DNA of 55,620 nucleotides, from NCBI GenBank assembly GCA_026399205.1, contig JAPLRL010000040.1, positions 1 to 55,620 of the forward strand. Reading direction: 5' to 3'. The DNA is from Gammaproteobacteria bacterium (GTDB lineage Bacteria > Pseudomonadota > Gammaproteobacteria > Legionellales > Legionellaceae). Under the pieces are notes generated by a model. The model was not told the origin of the DNA, searched no databases, and worked only from the letters and a program-made list of their open reading frames with translations. Shown piece after piece: positions 27,085 to 35,963 of the stretch (positions are counted from its first letter, which is position 1; each line of letters starts with the position of its first letter). A program made the position numbers and the translations under genes.

Positions 27085-28650
27085 TTATTTTTCCCGATAC
27101 TCAGGCAATGGCGTTTGGTCAGGAAAAATATCAGATAATGGCACAGAAAATCCAGTGTCGCGGACGATGCGGACATGAGAGCGACAGAGTTGTCTGGGAT
27201 CGTCCACGCCACAAGAGTGGCAAATGATATCAATTTCATCCAGCATGGTCACCGCGTAGTGGTAGACACGCTCGGCTTTGTCGCTAATCACGAGCCCTCG
27301 TTGGAGGGTCGGATTGTGGGTAGTGATGCCTGTAGGACACTCATTGGTGTGGCATTTCATGGCTTGAATACAACCCAATGAAAACAAAAATCCGCGTGCT
27401 GAATTCACAAAATCAGCCCCTGCACATAAGGCCCAGGCGACACTAGAAGGGGTGACGAGCTTGCCGCTGGCAATGACGCGAATACGATTTTTTAGGTTGT
27501 ACAGGACTAAAATATCAACCAATCTGGGTAACGATTCTTGAATGGGGATCCCCATATAATCCATCAACCCTTGGGGTGCTGCACCTGTTCCGCCATCTGC
27601 GCTGTCTAGGCTAATGAAGTCGGGTGCATATTGAATGCCGCGTTTATGAATGGAGAGACATAAATCATTGAGCCATTCATAGCTGCCTAAGACAAATTTA
27701 CAGCCAACAGGCTTACCGGTGACTTGTCGAACGTGCTCGATAGCGGTGAGCAAGTCTTCGACATTGGCAATATCAATATGGCGATTAGGGCTGACGGAAT
27801 CTTGATGGACCGGAATACCACGGATTCTCGCAATTTCTTCGGTCACCTTGATGGCGGGGAGAAGGCCGCCCTTGCCTGGCTTAGCACCTTGGCTTAATTT
27901 AATTTCAAACATTCTTACTTGTTCAAAAGCAGCTAGTTCTTGTAAACGGCTATCGGATAAATGACCTTCTGCATCTCTGACACCGTATTTTGCGGTGCCA
28001 ATTTGGACAACGATGTCGCAGCCTTCTTCAAGATGGTAATCGGATACACCGCCTTCTCCGGTGTTTACCCAACACTTTGCTTTTTTAGCCCCTTTTGTTA
28101 GGGCAAGAATAGCCGGTTTAGAGATGGCACCATAACTCATGGCAGACACATTAAACAGAGAGTTGGTGGTAAAAGGGGTCTTGCAGTAAGGCCCGAAGGT
28201 CATGGGTTTTGTGGTGACAGAGTCTTCATGATGGCTGAGTGCAGGGAAAGGCGCGCTCACAAAATAAACTTCACCTACTTGGTTGAGTGGGCGAGTTGAA
28301 CCAAAGCCTAGAACCGTGTCGACATTTTTTGAGGCACGGTATATCCAGGAGCGATCTGCACGATCAAACGGGAGTTCTTCTCTATCGTTGGTAAAAAAAT
28401 ATTGTCGAAAAAAATCGCCTAAATATTCAAACCCATAACGAAAATGACCAATAATGGGAAAATTACGTAAAATCGTATGGGTTTTTTGTCGCCTGTCGTG
28501 AATATAAAGCAAAATGAAAGCGAGACCTAACAGCAGGAGTGACAGCATAAGAACGACTTCATAAAACTCAAGGAGTCCGAGAGAAACCCTGATTCGCTCG
28601 GGTAGACTACGGTAATGGATGAGTTGATCGGTGGGTATGGGGGTCAGCAT
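27085..28650 (-). CDS. FMN-binding glutamate synthase-like protein
   Basis: A 521-residue protein with one or two N-terminal membrane spans (around residues 20-45) followed by a glutamate-synthase central/FMN domain: SAMSYGAIS, INTGEGG-like VNTGEGGVSDYH, KPGKGGLLPA, and DGGTGAAP. The cluster CIQAMKCHTNEC reproduces the Cys spacing of the 3Fe-4S site of GltB. It lacks the glutaminase domain, so it is not a full GltB; this stand-alone membrane-tethered form is widespread with no settled role. I chose ATG 28650 (AGGA 8 bases upstream) over a frame start at 28746 that overlaps the esterase. Confidence 0.88.
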   Translation of the reverse strand: MLTPIPTDQLIHYRSLPERIRVSLGLLEFYEVVLMLSLLLLGLAFILLYIHDRRQKTHTILRNFPIIGHFRYGFEYLGDFFRQYFFTNDREELPFDRADRSWIYRASKNVDTVLGFGSTRPLNQVGEVYFVSAPFPALSHHEDSVTTKPMTFGPYCKTPFTTNSLFNVSAMSYGAISKPAILALTKGAKKAKCWVNTGEGGVSDYHLEEGCDIVVQIGTAKYGVRDAEGHLSDSRLQELAAFEQVRMFEIKLSQGAKPGKGGLLPAIKVTEEIARIRGIPVHQDSVSPNRHIDIANVEDLLTAIEHVRQVTGKPVGCKFVLGSYEWLNDLCLSIHKRGIQYAPDFISLDSADGGTGAAPQGLMDYMGIPIQESLPRLVDILVLYNLKNRIRVIASGKLVTPSSVAWALCAGADFVNSARGFLFSLGCIQAMKCHTNECPTGITTHNPTLQRGLVISDKAERVYHYAVTMLDEIDIICHSCGVDDPRQLCRSHVRIVRDTGFSVPLSDIFPDQTPLPEYREK

Positions 28651-28664
28651 GATGATATCCTTAT

Positions 28665-29450
28665 CTATAAATGACGTTGAATGGTGCGTACGATCTGTGG
28701 GTAGTCGGCATCTAGCGGTAACACATGAGCTGAATGCTTGAGCCAATGGATGGTCGTGTGTGGTAGCGATTGGAATAATTTCATGATTTTCATATTATTT
28801 AAGACCGCGTCATGGCACCCTAAAAACAAATCAGTTGGGCAGCGTGGTGGGATGAAGGGGGTTGTTTTAATCAGCGTGAGAATCGCTTTAATGACAGACA
28901 GCGGGAGCCGACGATAAGCGAGCTCTTCATGTTCTGGGTGATGAATATTACCCGCCCGATTACGGATAGAACGAATGCCGATGTTTTGTAGAACCTGCAA
29001 AAAAAACAGCGCGGGTTTGATGGGAACATTCAGGTAAAATGCTGGGGCTAATAAATAAAGATGATGTAAGGGCAAATGTTGGCTAAGATGACAAGCAAGT
29101 AGGCCGCCTAGAGATAGCCCTAATACATCAACGCGTTCATACTGTTGCGTGAGTTGTTGACAATAGGTATGGGTGTAATCAAGCCACGCTTGTGCGCTGG
29201 TGTTGGAAAATGCTTCAATACTCTGTGCGTGTCCGGGGAGTGCGGGAATAAAAATACCATCATAATGGTTGAGATGCGGGAGAAGCGTGCGAAAAACAGC
29301 CGGAGAAGATGAAAATCCGTGAAGCAATAAAATGGCGTGCTTTTGACCGTCTCCGCGGATGTCAACGGCTTTAAGTAGAGCAGTATCTTGGGTTGACGCG
29401 GTACGCTTTGCGATACCTTGCCACATCCAGGCAAAATCATCGATCTTCAT
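28665..29450 (-). CDS. alpha/beta hydrolase (carboxylesterase-like)
   Basis: A 261-residue hydrolase resembling monoacylglycerol-lipase/carboxylesterase Est families. The oxyanion segment LLLHGFSSSP is at 41-50, the nucleophile elbow GLSLGG has S113, an acidic residue lies in FLGCHDAVLN, and the final histidine is in HSAHVLPLD. It is cytosolic by appearance. The FMN-protein gene follows 14 bp downstream, so the two form an operon. No strong ribosome site precedes ATG 29450. Confidence 0.87.
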   Translation of the reverse strand: MKIDDFAWMWQGIAKRTASTQDTALLKAVDIRGDGQKHAILLLHGFSSSPAVFRTLLPHLNHYDGIFIPALPGHAQSIEAFSNTSAQAWLDYTHTYCQQLTQQYERVDVLGLSLGGLLACHLSQHLPLHHLYLLAPAFYLNVPIKPALFFLQVLQNIGIRSIRNRAGNIHHPEHEELAYRRLPLSVIKAILTLIKTTPFIPPRCPTDLFLGCHDAVLNNMKIMKLFQSLPHTTIHWLKHSAHVLPLDADYPQIVRTIQRHL

Positions 29451-29483
29451 ATGAGGAGATGAACCACCAATTAGGGGTAAGTC

Positions 29484-30197
29484 ATGCTACTATATCTGAT
29501 TGAACTACGTCAACGCCTGCTGCGTTGCGTGGCCTGTTTCATCGGGTTATTTTGCGTTTGTTTTTATGAGGCGAATGAGTTGCTTCATGTGGTGTTGTCA
29601 CCCTTGATGCAAGTCTTGCCACCTTCGAGTACCTTCATTGCGATTCAGATTGCCGCACCCTTATGGGTATCGATTGATGTGGCAACGGAAGTCGCGCTTC
29701 TATTGACCATGCCTTATATTTTTATAGAATTATGGCGTTTTTTTGTGCCGGCACTTTATCGTCAAGAACGTTTGTTTTGGCGAAGCTTTATGGGGCTCAG
29801 TTTAGGGTTGTTTGCCTTAGGCGCGGCTGGGTGCTTTTTTATGGTGTTGCCGCTCATGTGTCGTTTTTTGGTGGCGTATTTACCTTTAGATGTGCGGGTG
29901 ATGCCTGATGTGGTTGAGGCGGTTCATTTTATTTTAAATATGGTCTGGGTCTTTGGCGTGGGGTTTCAATTTCCATTGATTTGCATGGGCTTGGTTAAAC
30001 TGGGCTGGGTGAGCGTGTCACAATTGGTGCAAGCACGTCGTTATGTGATTGTGGGGGCGTTTATTGCCGGGATGATGTTAGCGCCACCTGATGTGTTATC
30101 ACAAACCCTGTTGGCCTTGCCTTTTTGGGGGGTTTATGAGGTGGGGGTGGTGTTGGCGCGGATAACCGCGCCACGTAGGGCGATAGTTTTTTCTTAA
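29484..30197 (+). CDS. tatC: twin-arginine translocase subunit TatC
   Basis: The multi-span receptor core of the Tat export pathway, 237 residues with six predicted membrane helices. Family marks include LIELRQRLLR at the N-terminus, the MPYIFIELWRFFVPALY loop, and PPDVLSQ near the sixth helix. AGGGG precedes the ATG. tatA and tatB are not adjacent and not in the window, so the operon is split compared with most relatives. It diverges from the esterase and converges with a kinase gene, overlapping it by 4 bp. Confidence 0.93.
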   Translation: MLLYLIELRQRLLRCVACFIGLFCVCFYEANELLHVVLSPLMQVLPPSSTFIAIQIAAPLWVSIDVATEVALLLTMPYIFIELWRFFVPALYRQERLFWRSFMGLSLGLFALGAAGCFFMVLPLMCRFLVAYLPLDVRVMPDVVEAVHFILNMVWVFGVGFQFPLICMGLVKLGWVSVSQLVQARRYVIVGAFIAGMMLAPPDVLSQTLLALPFWGVYEVGVVLARITAPRRAIVFS

Positions 30198-31471
30198 AAG
30201 GGGCTGGGTGAGAGAAAAGGAGATGGATTGATGGACTGAGTAGGTGAACCTGCGCTACCCGTGAGATCGTTAGATGAGAGGTCTGTGGCGGCTGGGGGTA
30301 AATCACCAGAGCAACCTAATCCAGCATCCAAATAGCGCACGATCGCCGCTTTTTTCTCATCTACGGAGGTGATTTTTTTGTTAAGATAAATGGTTGCGAT
30401 TGCCTGTTGTATGTCAGGCGAAAATAGCGTGGGGACAGGCTGTTGATAAAGGAAAAGAATGAGCCTTGTAGCGATTTCTAAAGGCGTTCCACGGTGATTG
30501 GTGCTGTCTGGCGGCTCAATGTCGCGGGTATCGATGAGATCGGCAAGTGCATCTAACACATCGCCTTGTAATAAAGAAGGGGGTTGCGCGCGAGCGTTTA
30601 AATTAGGAAAAATTGGCATGTTTAAGACGCGTTTAAGTGCAAATGTATCAAGGTTAATCGGTCCCATGTGAAACATGTAATTTCGAAGATAGTCATGTAA
30701 CTCTGGTGTAACTCCGCGGATTGATGTTGGAATGGGGAGATAGATCCGCGAGCCTAATAGGTCGGAGCTGTTAGCAACATCAGGTTTTGCGAAACCATAG
30801 TCGCCAATGGTGACTTTCAGTGTTGTTGGATCAATGAATATATTATTAAGCTTGAGATCACGATGTACACATTTCTTGGCGTGCATTGCCTCAATCTGCA
30901 AACATAATTGAATGGCAACTTCAATACGGTTGGTTTCTGAGGGGTTGGTTTTTAGCCACTCGGTTAGCGTGATGCCCGCATAGGGGGAAACAAGATAGTA
31001 TTTATCTCGTTCAATTCTCCCTGCTTTGGGTCGCATTAATTCTTTATGAGCAAAGAAACCTTGGGTAAGCCCCACGCTGATTTCATTTTTAAGATAGATA
31101 AGCCGCTCATGGTCGTTAGGATCAGGGTACATCACTTTAATGGTATAGAGTGTTCCATCTTCACGGTCTATTCTAAGCCCCCAATTAACGGCACCACTAT
31201 ATTGACCCTTGCCCATGGGTTTGACGGACATGGCATACACGCCACCTTCAGGATTACCCGGTGATTTTGTGTTTATAAACGAACATATTGACACCAAGTT
31301 ACCCTGTCGTTTGCTGGTGAACTCCTCCCCTTTTGTTATTTTTTGCTCATGAGGATTTGCCGCAATAAAAGTACGGGCTCTTGAAGCGCAGTCAAAAAAC
31401 GTATCAACATCATTGATGTTGAATGCATCACAGATCTGTGGGGTGAGTAAGGGGCGTAAATAATTAAACAT
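30194..31471 (-). CDS. Ser/Thr protein kinase-like protein, putative effector (copy 2 of tandem)
   Basis: A 425-residue eukaryote-like kinase. Visible are a Gly-rich loop (GKGQYSG, about 87-93), the ATP lysine TIKV (K112), a C-helix Glu (E130), catalytic HRDLKLNN (203-210), and DYG (224-226) in place of DFG, followed by LLGSRIYLP. All catalytic residues are present, so activity is expected. A distinctive N-terminal 80 residues and a Ser/Pro-rich tail (SSNDLTGSAGSP) are shared with the neighbouring paralogue. Only 8 bp separate the two genes. Secretion into a host is inferred from the kinase type and genomic setting. Confidence 0.85.
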   Translation of the reverse strand: MFNYLRPLLTPQICDAFNINDVDTFFDCASRARTFIAANPHEQKITKGEEFTSKRQGNLVSICSFINTKSPGNPEGGVYAMSVKPMGKGQYSGAVNWGLRIDREDGTLYTIKVMYPDPNDHERLIYLKNEISVGLTQGFFAHKELMRPKAGRIERDKYYLVSPYAGITLTEWLKTNPSETNRIEVAIQLCLQIEAMHAKKCVHRDLKLNNIFIDPTTLKVTIGDYGFAKPDVANSSDLLGSRIYLPIPTSIRGVTPELHDYLRNYMFHMGPINLDTFALKRVLNMPIFPNLNARAQPPSLLQGDVLDALADLIDTRDIEPPDSTNHRGTPLEIATRLILFLYQQPVPTLFSPDIQQAIATIYLNKKITSVDEKKAAIVRYLDAGLGCSGDLPPAATDLSSNDLTGSAGSPTQSINPSPFLSPSPF

Positions 31472-31479
31472 ATTTATCC

Positions 31480-32748
31480 TTATTGAGGACGAAAAGGGGA
31501 TTCGCTAGTGCCTATGGGTGAGGCTACGCTAGCAGAAAGATCGTTAGACGAGCTATCTGTGGCAGGAGAGGGTTGAGCGGCTGGATATAATTCACCGCTT
31601 AAATATTGGGTTATTCTCGTTTTTTTCTCGTTTTCGTTGCTAAGGCTTATGTCAAGATAGATGTCTGTAATGGTTTTTTGTCTGTCAAGAGAAAATGGCG
31701 TGGGGACCGGCTGTTGATAAAGAAATAAAATGAGTCTGGCTGCTATTTCTAAAGGGGTGCCATGGTATTTCGAAATGTCTATTGGCTCACTTGCAGTGGT
31801 ATTGATGAGATCATCAAGTGCAGTGACAACTTCGCCTTGCAAAAGAGAAGGAATCTGGTTGTTGGCAGAGAGGTTAAAAAAGACTGGCATGCTTAATGTG
31901 CGTTTAAGTGCGTACATATCAAGGTTAACAGGGCCCATAACAAACATCAGATCTCTAAGATAGCTTATTAATTGAGCCGACATGCTGGTCGTTGAGAGTG
32001 GGATCGGGAGGTTAAACGGCGTACCAAGGACCTCTTTTCTTCTAATAAGATCAGGGTTTGAATAGCCATAGTCGCCGATGGTCACCTGGAGTGTGTTTGG
32101 ATCAATGTATATGTTATCAAGTTTGAGATCACGGTGTGCGCATTTATTGGCATGCATGGCGCTAACCTGCAAACTGAGTTGAATGGCAACTTGAATGCGG
32201 GTTGTTTCCGATGGGTTTGCGGTTTTCAACCACTGAGTTAATGTAATACCCGCATAGGCTGAAACAAGGTAGTATTTATTCTGCTGAATTTTACCGGCAA
32301 GGGGGCGTATTAATTCTTTATGTACAAAGAACCGTTGGGACAGTCCTACGCTGATTTCATTTATAAGACGGGGGAGTTGTTCTCGAACTTTCCCTGGGTC
32401 AAGGTATTGAACTTTAATGGTATATAGTCGATCATCTGGGCGATCGAGTCTAAGGCCCCATTTGACTTTACCACAGCTACCTTTTCCTAATAGGTCGACA
32501 GACATCGCATAAATGCCACCCTCAGGATTCTCTTCTGATTTTGTATTTATAAAAGAACATGTTGGCACTAAATCACCATTGTTTTCGCTCATGAATTTAA
32601 TTTTATTTTTTGTGATTTTTTGCATGGAAGAGGTAATACGAAAGTGAGCACAGGCTCTTCTCGCCTTTTCAAAAAAAACCTCAATATCGGTGATGCGAAA
32701 AGCTTCGCAGACGTCTTTATTGAGTAGGGGGCGCAGATAGTCAAACAT
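31480..32748 (-). CDS. Ser/Thr protein kinase-like protein, putative effector (copy 1 of tandem)
   Basis: A 422-residue paralogue of the downstream kinase. It retains GKGSCGKV (88-95), TIKV (K112), E131, HRDLKLDN (205-212), DYG (226-228) and a VLGTPFNLP activation segment. The N-terminus (MFDYLRPLLN) and tail (SSNDLSASVASP) match the copy in parallel, showing a full-length gene duplication. It is first in the pair and has its own promoter upstream. The conserved tail may be a secretion or targeting signal; this is inference. Confidence 0.85.
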   Translation of the reverse strand: MFDYLRPLLNKDVCEAFRITDIEVFFEKARRACAHFRITSSMQKITKNKIKFMSENNGDLVPTCSFINTKSEENPEGGIYAMSVDLLGKGSCGKVKWGLRLDRPDDRLYTIKVQYLDPGKVREQLPRLINEISVGLSQRFFVHKELIRPLAGKIQQNKYYLVSAYAGITLTQWLKTANPSETTRIQVAIQLSLQVSAMHANKCAHRDLKLDNIYIDPNTLQVTIGDYGYSNPDLIRRKEVLGTPFNLPIPLSTTSMSAQLISYLRDLMFVMGPVNLDMYALKRTLSMPVFFNLSANNQIPSLLQGEVVTALDDLINTTASEPIDISKYHGTPLEIAARLILFLYQQPVPTPFSLDRQKTITDIYLDISLSNENEKKTRITQYLSGELYPAAQPSPATDSSSNDLSASVASPIGTSESPFRPQ

Positions 32749-32785
32749 AAGGTAAAATTAAATCCAATATAAAATCAATGTGCTC

Positions 32786-32813
32786 ATTATATATCACTCA
32801 GAGTTAATTGCAA
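32786..32813 (-). promoter_or_regulatory. promoter of the kinase pair
   Basis: On the minus strand TTGCAA (32808-32813) and TATAAT (32786-32791) are 16 bases apart, about 40 bases before the first kinase start codon. Confidence 0.55.
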
Positions 32814-32894
32814 GCATTAATGTTAATGGCGTCGCAGGGTTGGTTAAAAATCAGTAGCGTTTCTTGTAGGGAGCCAGTAAAATACCCCCTGTTC

Positions 32895-32971
<77 letters not shown>

Positions 32972-33141
32972 ATAAAATCAATAACTTAGCATCAATTTTC
33001 CTAAAGCCCAAAAATCCATTGTGGGGATTTTGTGGGGCACAAGCGACACAAACTCATAAGCTAACGACTTTCCGATTTTGTGTTGCACCTTTTTCTTTTC
33101 TATTATTTGGATTGCGAAGCAAAGTGAGTACCACGCCAAGC

Positions 33142-33219
33142 ATGGACGCTATCTATATTGTGCTCACGGTAGTCATCTTGCTATGTATGATGATCAAAGT
33201 TGTTATTTCAATGGTTTGA
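33142..33219 (+). CDS. possible 25-residue hydrophobic peptide
   Basis: An ATG-to-TGA frame of 25 codons (MDAIYIVLTVVILL followed by CMMIKVVISMV) is almost entirely one membrane helix with a single lysine. The shape recalls type I toxin peptides or small membrane proteins. No clear ribosome site is present and no antisense RNA can be identified, so it is only a candidate. Confidence 0.25.
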   Translation: MDAIYIVLTVVILLCMMIKVVISMV

Positions 33220-33305
33220 TTCAGTTTTTGAAGGGGCAGTCCTAAGGATGTGTGCCATTTAATATTTATCTTGAGTGAGATTTGTATATGAACAATATAA
33301 AAAAA

Positions 33306-33444
33306 TTGTAACTACCCAGGTACGTCATCCTGAGCGTAGCGAAGGATCTCAATTTGACAAAGATCTAGCCAAATTCAGGAGGTCCTTCACTGCGTTCAGG
33401 ATGACGTTTGTTCGTTGTGAGTGCTAATAAAACAAACTTATCCA
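33306..33444. repeat. GTAACTACCC MITE, 139-bp copy identical to 52097-52235
   Basis: These 139 bases are identical, as far as I can read, to 52097-52235. The left end is GTAACTACCCAGGT, followed by inverted segments around GTCATCCTGAGCGTAGCG. Identity over the full length implies recent copying. The 3' part overlaps the 5' end of the downstream frame. Confidence 0.93.
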
Positions 33445-33914
33445 CTGATTCGGAATGGTGTTTTAAGGAGTCAGCTAGACAAAGAGGGTGCTATGCAAAG
33501 CTTGATGAGGCAGAAGGTCTCATGGATGAAGGTGAGTTAGAGCAGGCCATGACGATCTTAGAAAATATTGTTGAAAAATTTCCAGATTGTTTGGAAATCT
33601 ACAATGATATTTATTTATGCCACTTTTATAAGGGACAATATCAGCGCGCTTTTAAATATTTAAAGGGTGTGGTTCATAACATAGTGAGTGCGTTACCAGA
33701 AAATTTTTTGTCGAGACCAAAACAAAAATTTAGTATCAGGGGTATGGGATGGGTATCAAAGCAAGAATGTATTGATTTAGCAAAGCAGGGTCAATTGGAT
33801 GTTGTCGTTTGTATTACAGCGATAGGGCAGAGTTATATTCGAGGGAGAGCAAATAGCTCAATTAATCCTTGTCTGAAGAAATTAGTGATTAAAAAGCCAA
33901 GGAAAGAACAATGA
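33408..33914 (+). CDS. TPR-like hypothetical protein with repeat-derived 5' end
   Basis: A 168-codon frame whose first 12 codons, from a TTG at 33408, lie inside the 139-bp repeat. The middle (EAEGLMDEGELEQAMTILENIVEKFPDCLEIY) looks like a tetratricopeptide repeat followed by a second partial one. No ATG lies before codon 39, so the original start may have been removed by the repeat insertion and the gene could be truncated. The 3' end overlaps the next gene by 4 bp (ATGA). Confidence 0.5.
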   Translation: MFVVSANKTNLSTDSEWCFKESARQRGCYAKLDEAEGLMDEGELEQAMTILENIVEKFPDCLEIYNDIYLCHFYKGQYQRAFKYLKGVVHNIVSALPENFLSRPKQKFSIRGMGWVSKQECIDLAKQGQLDVVVCITAIGQSYIRGRANSSINPCLKKLVIKKPRKEQ

Positions 33915-34132
33915 GGGTATTTCTAACTTTTGTGCTTTGTTTGTTTTTGATAGGTGCAGTTATTGCAAAAAATAAAACGTTTTTTTATGAGCCCCATCTC
34001 ACCTCATTAACAGGCGAGATCAAAATGTTAAAATTTCCTGGCCCACCTAATTATACCAGCATCAAAGAGGGTGATAGAGATGAAACGGGGCCTTATTTAA
34101 TATTAACCGCCCCAATTGACATTCAGAACTAA
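33911..34132 (+). CDS. small exported DUF4431-like protein, truncated
   Basis: A 73-residue protein with a clear signal peptide (MRVFLTFVLCLFLIGAVIA). The mature part has FPGPPNYTSIKEGDRDETGPYLIL, written here in two motifs as FPGPPNYTSI and GDRDETGPYL, typical of the DUF4431 family of periplasmic proteins. Relatives are longer; this copy stops where sequence of an AbiEi gene begins (34120 onward), so it is probably a 3'-truncated gene produced by recombination. Confidence 0.55.
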   Translation: MRVFLTFVLCLFLIGAVIAKNKTFFYEPHLTSLTGEIKMLKFPGPPNYTSIKEGDRDETGPYLILTAPIDIQN

Positions 34133-34344
34133 CTCAGGTCAATACCGAACTGTTCTGGGTCCAGCGTCTAGGGTATTTACTTGAATTTTTAGGCTTTGAA
34201 AAACTTGCTGACGCGCTTTCGCAACCTCTACAAGCTAAAAAAATTCACTGGGTACGGCTTTTGTCGCGTGCATCTAATGTAAGTATCGAGCGAAATAAAA
34301 AATGGCATGTGATAGTTAATACAATCGTGGAGCCTGATGAATGA
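34120..34344 (+). pseudogene. AbiEi-family antitoxin, C-terminal remnant
   Basis: An open stretch without a start codon encodes FWVQRLGYLLEFLGFEKLAD and, later, WHVIVNTIVEPDE, the conserved C-terminus of type IV antitoxins of the AbiEi family. The N-terminal winged-helix part is absent; a stop at 34117 and the DUF4431 frame lie directly upstream. Its TGA overlaps the following AbiEii ATG, preserving the original operon overlap. Confidence 0.8.
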
Positions 34345-34646
34345 TTCCTTTTGCTCAAATTACACAATGGCGTCAAATGGCACCATGGGTTGATGATATA
34401 CAGGTCGAGCAGGATTTAATCTTATCTCGCGCTATTGTTGCTATTTTTTCAGATCCATTTCTAGTTCAGGAATTAGCCTTTCGCGGAGGAACCGCGTTGC
34501 ATAAATTATTTTTTTCGCCTGCCGCACGTTACAGTGAAGATATCGATCTAGTGAGAACGAGCAAAGGCAGTATCAAAGAAATTATTGATGCCTTGCGGGC
34601 CTGTCTTGAGCCCTGGCTTGGTCAACCCAAGACAAGACATGATTAG
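34341..34646 (+). pseudogene. AbiEii-family nucleotidyltransferase toxin, N-terminal remnant
   Basis: The 101 codons match the start of AbiEii toxins: an intact opening, then LAFRGGTALHKLFF and YSEDIDLVR, carrying the GG and DxD nucleotidyltransferase motifs. The frame then ends at a TAG after WLGQPKTRHD, whereas full toxins are near 280-300 residues. Sequence after the stop no longer resembles the toxin. With the damaged antitoxin upstream, this system is dead. Confidence 0.8.
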
Positions 34647-34755
34647 CGCACTAATTTCGTTGCGCGCTTGTGACAAAAGTATTTCGAATAATTCGACTGT
34701 TTCGAATAATATGCTATAATCACAACAATATGAAATTAAATCATGAGGATGATAT

Positions 34756-35205
34756 ATGAGCCTACATTCTACAGCAATTCAGAATCCGACCAAAACAGAC
34801 ATAGGCGTTGCTAAAAAGTCATCCTTGACTCTTGGTTCATTGTCATCACATAAAATATCGCCCGCATATTTGAATATAGAAGATAAAACGGTTGAATTAC
34901 CAAGATCAGCGGTAAAATTATTATTGGAAATTTTAAACCAGATAGCCGAAGGCAATGCACTTACTTTAATACCTGAACATGCAAATCTTTCTACTCAAGA
35001 GGCAGCCGATTTATTAAATGTATCCCGACCATTTGTTGTTAAGCTACTTGAATCCGGTGAAATACCTTATCAAAAGGTGGGTAATCGTCGCCGTGTTCTT
35101 GCTGACCAAGTTCTGAAATACAAAGAAAGAACACATCATGCACGAGTAAAAATATTACAAGAGCTTGTTGATCAAGCGCAAGATTTAGATATGGGATATG
35201 AATGA
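34756..35205 (+). CDS. HTH antitoxin (excisionase-type DNA-binding domain)
   Basis: A 149-residue protein whose C-terminal half contains an excisionase-like helix-turn-helix, STQEAADLLNVSRPFVVKLL then IPYQKVGNRRRV (about residues 85-115). The N-terminal part is probably flexible. It overlaps the PIN toxin gene by 4 bp, the standard antitoxin-first order, so it should bind the toxin and repress the operon. A possible promoter lies in the AT-rich region 34680-34740, where TTTCGAATAAT occurs twice. Confidence 0.85.
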   Translation: MSLHSTAIQNPTKTDIGVAKKSSLTLGSLSSHKISPAYLNIEDKTVELPRSAVKLLLEILNQIAEGNALTLIPEHANLSTQEAADLLNVSRPFVVKLLESGEIPYQKVGNRRRVLADQVLKYKERTHHARVKILQELVDQAQDLDMGYE

Positions 35206-35771
35206 TTCATTTTACCGCTTTATATGATGCATGCGTGCTGTATCCTGCGCCATTACGCGACCTATTAATGGAGTTAGCACTTAGTGAACTTTATCGAGCC
35301 AAATGGTCTAATCGAATCCACGATGAATGGATACGAAATGTGTTAAAATCAAGACCAGATATTACACACGATAAGCTAGAGCGGACGAAGCAAATGATGA
35401 ATATGCATGTCTTAGATGCAATAGTCGAAAATTTTGAAGATATTGAAAAGGTTTTAGATTTACCTGATCCAAACGATAATCACGTATTAGCAGCTGCGAT
35501 TGTTTCCGAGACCGATGTTATTGTTACATTTAACTTAAAAGATTTTCCTCCACATAAATTAACCAAATATAACATCAAGGCTCAACACCCCGATCTCTTC
35601 TTAATGCATCTTACCGATCTCGATCAAGGTTCATTTTTAGCGGCTATTAAAAATACGCGGTCACGATTAAAAAAACCACCGAAATCAGTGGATGAGTATC
35701 TCGCTATCTTAAAAAAACAATGCCTGATAAACACAGTAACATTTTTAGAAAACCATAAGAATGAAATATAA
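35202..35771 (+). CDS. PIN-domain ribonuclease toxin
   Basis: A 189-residue PIN protein (PIN_3-like): FTALYDACVLYP with the first acidic residue, DLPDPNDNHVLAAAI with the central acidic residues, and DVIVTFNLKDFPP. PIN toxins cleave RNA with Mg. A helical C-terminal extension, residues 140-189, is longer than in VapC. It is paired with the HTH antitoxin upstream through a 4-bp overlap. All catalytic acids look intact, so the module should be active. Confidence 0.88.
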   Translation: MIHFTALYDACVLYPAPLRDLLMELALSELYRAKWSNRIHDEWIRNVLKSRPDITHDKLERTKQMMNMHVLDAIVENFEDIEKVLDLPDPNDNHVLAAAIVSETDVIVTFNLKDFPPHKLTKYNIKAQHPDLFLMHLTDLDQGSFLAAIKNTRSRLKKPPKSVDEYLAILKKQCLINTVTFLENHKNEI

Positions 35772-35882
35772 GTATTACCGGTGCGACTGACATGGTCAAT
35801 CAAATTGACACACTTAGTTAGGGCCCATATATTTCAACAGACCCTAAGCCACTTGTTTGCTTAAAGATATTCGCAAAAACAG

Positions 35883-35952
35883 CATTTGTCATTATTGCGA
35901 GCGGTATTTTTGTATGATAATATACGCATAATCGACATTTGTCATTATTGCG
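35883..35952. repeat. 17-bp direct repeat upstream of the ATPase gene
   Basis: CATTTGTCATTATTGCG occurs at 35883-35899 and again at 35936-35952, 53 bp apart. An AT-rich TATGATAATATAC lies between, which could hold a -10. The second copy ends 11 bases before the start codon. It may be a pair of regulator sites or a target duplication. Confidence 0.6.
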
Positions 35953-35963
35953 CAGAGGCAAAG

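Noticed and set aside
30194-32748. Kinase pair as pseudokinases because DFG is DYG
   Set aside because: The metal-binding aspartate, HRD, N and ATP lysine are all kept; Y for F at the middle position does not remove catalysis.
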